Of a stretch of DNA of 64,000 nt, positions 62,290 to 64,000 are shown in pieces. Source of the DNA: CAYSPT01 sp964432985 (GTDB lineage Bacteria; Muiribacteriota; CAYSPT01); contig CAYSPT010000004.1 of the NCBI GenBank assembly GCA_964432985.1, positions 1 through 64,000 of the forward strand. The letters are read 5' to 3'. Positions within the stretch are counted from its first letter, which is position 1; every line of letters begins with the position of its first letter. The notes below the pieces were generated by a model. It saw only the letters and a list, made by a program, of their open reading frames with translations, was not told the DNA's origin and did no database searches. A program made the position numbers and the translations under genes.

Positions 62290-62898
62290 TCAGGCGGCGC
62301 CCACTCGGCGGAAGACCTTCATCATCTTTTGGTGGATCTGCTCCTCCGGTTCGGGCAGCTCGTCGAGAACGCCGATGTGCTTGCCGATGAGGTGCGCTTC
62401 GAGATACTGCTCCTCCGGGGTGATGTCCAGGTAGAAAAACCGCTCGGACGGAATCTCGCCGTTTTTCAGTTTTTCAAGCTGCTCCAGGAAGTCATGGCGA
62501 ATCACGTCCGGGTGGTGCGTCCAACTCCGGACTGCCCGGTTGTTCACCAGGAGGATCTCCTGCCAGCGCACGAAATCATGGTTGTCGTAAACGGTGTGAA
62601 GGACATCGTAGCTATCCGCCAGACTGTCAAAACTGATCTCCGACTGCGGCCCCCGGTAGCGGTAGATCCTGGACTCAGGTTGCAGCTCTATCCGGATGGC
62701 CGAACACGTGTCTGATTTGATGGAAAACCGCATGGACCCAACCAGGGTATCCAGGCAGTGCAGGTAGGCGGGAATGAGACCCCCGGTGATGTCCATGGAG
62801 CTGGCGTGCGGAGTCAGCATGAGCCGGCCGCCGTGTTCTTTGGCGAAAGCAAGCTTCTCCTGCAAACGTTCCTGACTGAGGATATGGTAGAGGTACAC
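62290..62898 (-). CDS. Unknown protein
   Basis: 202 residues, cytosolic, starting at GTG 62898. No family recognised. Conserved-looking parts include HGGRLMLTPHASSMDITGG, VYDNHDFVRWQEILLVN and SERFFYLDITPEEQYLEAH. Mixed alpha/beta. The start lacks a strong ribosome site. It lies 54 nt after the glycine-zipper gene, in the same direction, and 113 nt before the NicO-like gene. Confidence 0.68.
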   Translation of the reverse strand: MYLYHILSQERLQEKLAFAKEHGGRLMLTPHASSMDITGGLIPAYLHCLDTLVGSMRFSIKSDTCSAIRIELQPESRIYRYRGPQSEISFDSLADSYDVLHTVYDNHDFVRWQEILLVNNRAVRSWTHHPDVIRHDFLEQLEKLKNGEIPSERFFYLDITPEEQYLEAHLIGKHIGVLDELPEPEEQIHQKMMKVFRRVGAA

Positions 62899-62952
62899 TT
62901 TGGTCTCTCAGACTACGGAAATGACGTCGAACGTTCCCTTTTTTACCGGCCG

Positions 62953-63669
62953 CTACTTGCTTTGCTGATACCGGTCGTACCACATCCTGTATTCGTTGTA
63001 GGCTTCAACAACTTCCGGATCACCGGGATTTCTACCAGCTTCCAGCATCTCCAGGTACCGGCGGTGGGCCGCTTCGTACTGCTCTTTGGCAGAGACATCC
63101 GTCTTATCCTCGGCATCACGCAGGTCGCCCCGGGCGCCCCCGCCGCCTTTGCGGCCAAAGAACTTCATAATCAATGATGTGCCGAACACTCCGGCCACCG
63201 CGCCGAGCCCGGCACCTATCAGCACCGCCGGCATCATGGGAAACAACGCCGCACCGCCCAGAAGCACGGGGATACTGGCCAGTGCTCCAACCATGTAGCC
63301 GGCTGCCGCGCCGCCCACGGCGCCGAGCAAACCGGCGACGATTTTACTTCCGAGACCTTTTGTGCCTTTGAAAATCTTTTGTGCCAGCGCCGTACCGCCG
63401 TATCCGATTGCAGCCCCGATTCCAGCGGTTATCAGCACTGCAGGCAGCATGGGAAATAACGCGGCGCCGCCGAAGGCAAGAGGAAGACTGCCTACCAGAC
63501 CTATAAGATAACCGATTCCAGCACCTGAGAGCGCTCCGACAATGGCCCCGCCGACCTTGCCGGCGGTACCGGCTTCAACCTGCGGAAGAACGGCAGCCGA
63601 CATGAAAGCTACCATCACAGTAACTGCCAGAATTCTCCACTGTATTCCCTTCGAAAAACAAACGACCAT
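62953..63669 (-). CDS. Glycine-zipper membrane protein with shared helical C-terminus
   Basis: 238 residues. A signal sequence (ILAVTVMVAFMSAAVL) is followed by two internally repeated Gly-rich membrane units: GALSGAGIGYLIGLVGSLPL, AALFPMLPAVLI and GAVGGAAAGYMVGALASIPV, AALFPMMPAVLI. The C-terminus (AHRRYLEMLEAGRNPGDPEV, VEAYNEYRMWYDRY) matches the tail of the 17434-18963 protein in pattern (AY-x2-Y, L, GD-PE, AY-x-Y, Y). ATG 63669 is chosen; the frame to 63756 is built from a 12-nt repeat giving KHHTKHHTKHH and has no ribosome site. Function unknown. Confidence 0.8.
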   Translation of the reverse strand: MVVCFSKGIQWRILAVTVMVAFMSAAVLPQVEAGTAGKVGGAIVGALSGAGIGYLIGLVGSLPLAFGGAALFPMLPAVLITAGIGAAIGYGGTALAQKIFKGTKGLGSKIVAGLLGAVGGAAAGYMVGALASIPVLLGGAALFPMMPAVLIGAGLGAVAGVFGTSLIMKFFGRKGGGGARGDLRDAEDKTDVSAKEQYEAAHRRYLEMLEAGRNPGDPEVVEAYNEYRMWYDRYQQSK

Positions 63670-63685
63670 GATTAGTACCTGCTTT

Positions 63686-63721
63686 CTATGATGTTTTGTA
63701 TGATGTTTTGTATGATGCTTC
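63686..63721. repeat. 12-nt tandem repeat before the second glycine-zipper gene
   Basis: tatgatgttttg occurs about three times (63687-63716) just upstream of the likely start at 63669. Confidence 0.8.
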
Positions 63722-63882
63722 TGAAATAAATCTCCGACAACACAAAAAGACCCCATGGCAAGGGCCTTATATTATTATGTTCTTATACCGCTGAATCTAG
63801 ATTATTGTAGTAAGCAATTAGTAAAATGTCAACTTTATTTGCTTATTTGGTGGAAATCAATGTTTGCAGGATGATTATGCTA

Positions 63883-64000
63883 TTACCGGTCCAACTGCCC
63901 GGCAATATACTCGTAGACATCAGGCGAACGGGAGATGTCGATATGGTTGAGCGGAAATGTTTTCGGATCCACGGTCCTGGCCCCGCGGCCCGTAAGCCCT
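63883..64000 (-). CDS. C-terminal end of a gene that continues beyond the window
   Basis: The last 39 codons of a minus-strand frame, ending at TAA 63883-63885. The visible end reads ...PKTFPLNHIDISRSPDVYEY and then IAGQLDR. An NH-x-D/S...VY-x-I end is common in alpha/beta-hydrolase (lipase-like) proteins, where the His can be catalytic, but the visible part is too short to assign. Confidence 0.55.
   Translation of the reverse strand, partial: GLTGRGARTVDPKTFPLNHIDISRSPDVYEYIAGQLDR

Noticed and set aside
1..64000. Insertion sequence or phage
   Set aside because: No transposase, integrase or structural phage motifs were seen in any frame; dispersed repeats exist without coding capacity.

Overview
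The window is a 64 kb piece of a draft scaffold: three runs of exactly 100 N (4444-4543, 9135-9234, 45674-45773) mark assembly gaps, two of them inside tandem repeats. The source is a diderm bacterium. An S-layer-homology porin with a C-terminal Phe, a PorV/UPF0164-like barrel, lipoproteins and many signal peptides imply an outer membrane, and type II/IV pseudopilins are present. There are no tRNA, rRNA, CRISPR, IS or phage genes. Many Ser/Thr kinases, FHA, VWA and TPR proteins and few recognisable household genes recall uncultivated deep diderm lineages (for example Riflebacteria or Wallbacteria); that placement is a guess.

Layout. 1-9755 (minus) is a signalling block: a membrane FHA-VWA protein, a kinase-zinc ribbon-FHA protein, a PP2C phosphatase, a VWA-zinc ribbon-FHA protein, a kinase-TPR membrane receptor, a coiled-coil protein with a 20-residue repeat, and a DUF3467 protein. 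9971-15905 holds two pseudopilins fused to beta-propellers, a pseudopilin-like protein with a jelly-roll-like tail, and a transglutaminase-fold protein lacking its Cys. Then come a 45-residue zinc-ribbon protein, a principal sigma factor, a glycine-zipper protein, a gluzincin protease, a TPR protein, a Mut7-C protein and a fourth pseudopilin.

24937-30196 is polysaccharide related (sugar epimerase, heparinase II/III-like protein, WecG/TagA glycosyltransferase, SGNH lipoprotein). Uridine phosphorylase follows, with a clear promoter and terminator. 31295-35812 (minus) encodes two more kinases, one carrying a kinase, a pseudokinase, a membrane segment and TPRs. After a phospholipase D-like protein come lipoyl synthase, a channel-RCK pair and two-subunit fumarase, then an M6-like protease.

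45839-51051 (minus) is an envelope locus: SLH porin, CBM48-like lipoprotein, glucodextranase-C-like protein and a PorV-like barrel. A subtilase with a CFI-box tail overlaps ychF. The right end has a STAS protein, a split gene at a G9 tract, two tandem secreted paralogues, a NicO/UreH-like transporter and a second glycine-zipper protein.

The strongest candidates for something undescribed are the pseudopilin fusions, the kinase/PP2C/VWA/FHA block, a 90-nt intergenic element present twice (42588-42677 and 55821-55910, 70 of 90 positions identical), and a three-way-junction element at 44754-44889. Short tandem repeats sit at many gene boundaries.
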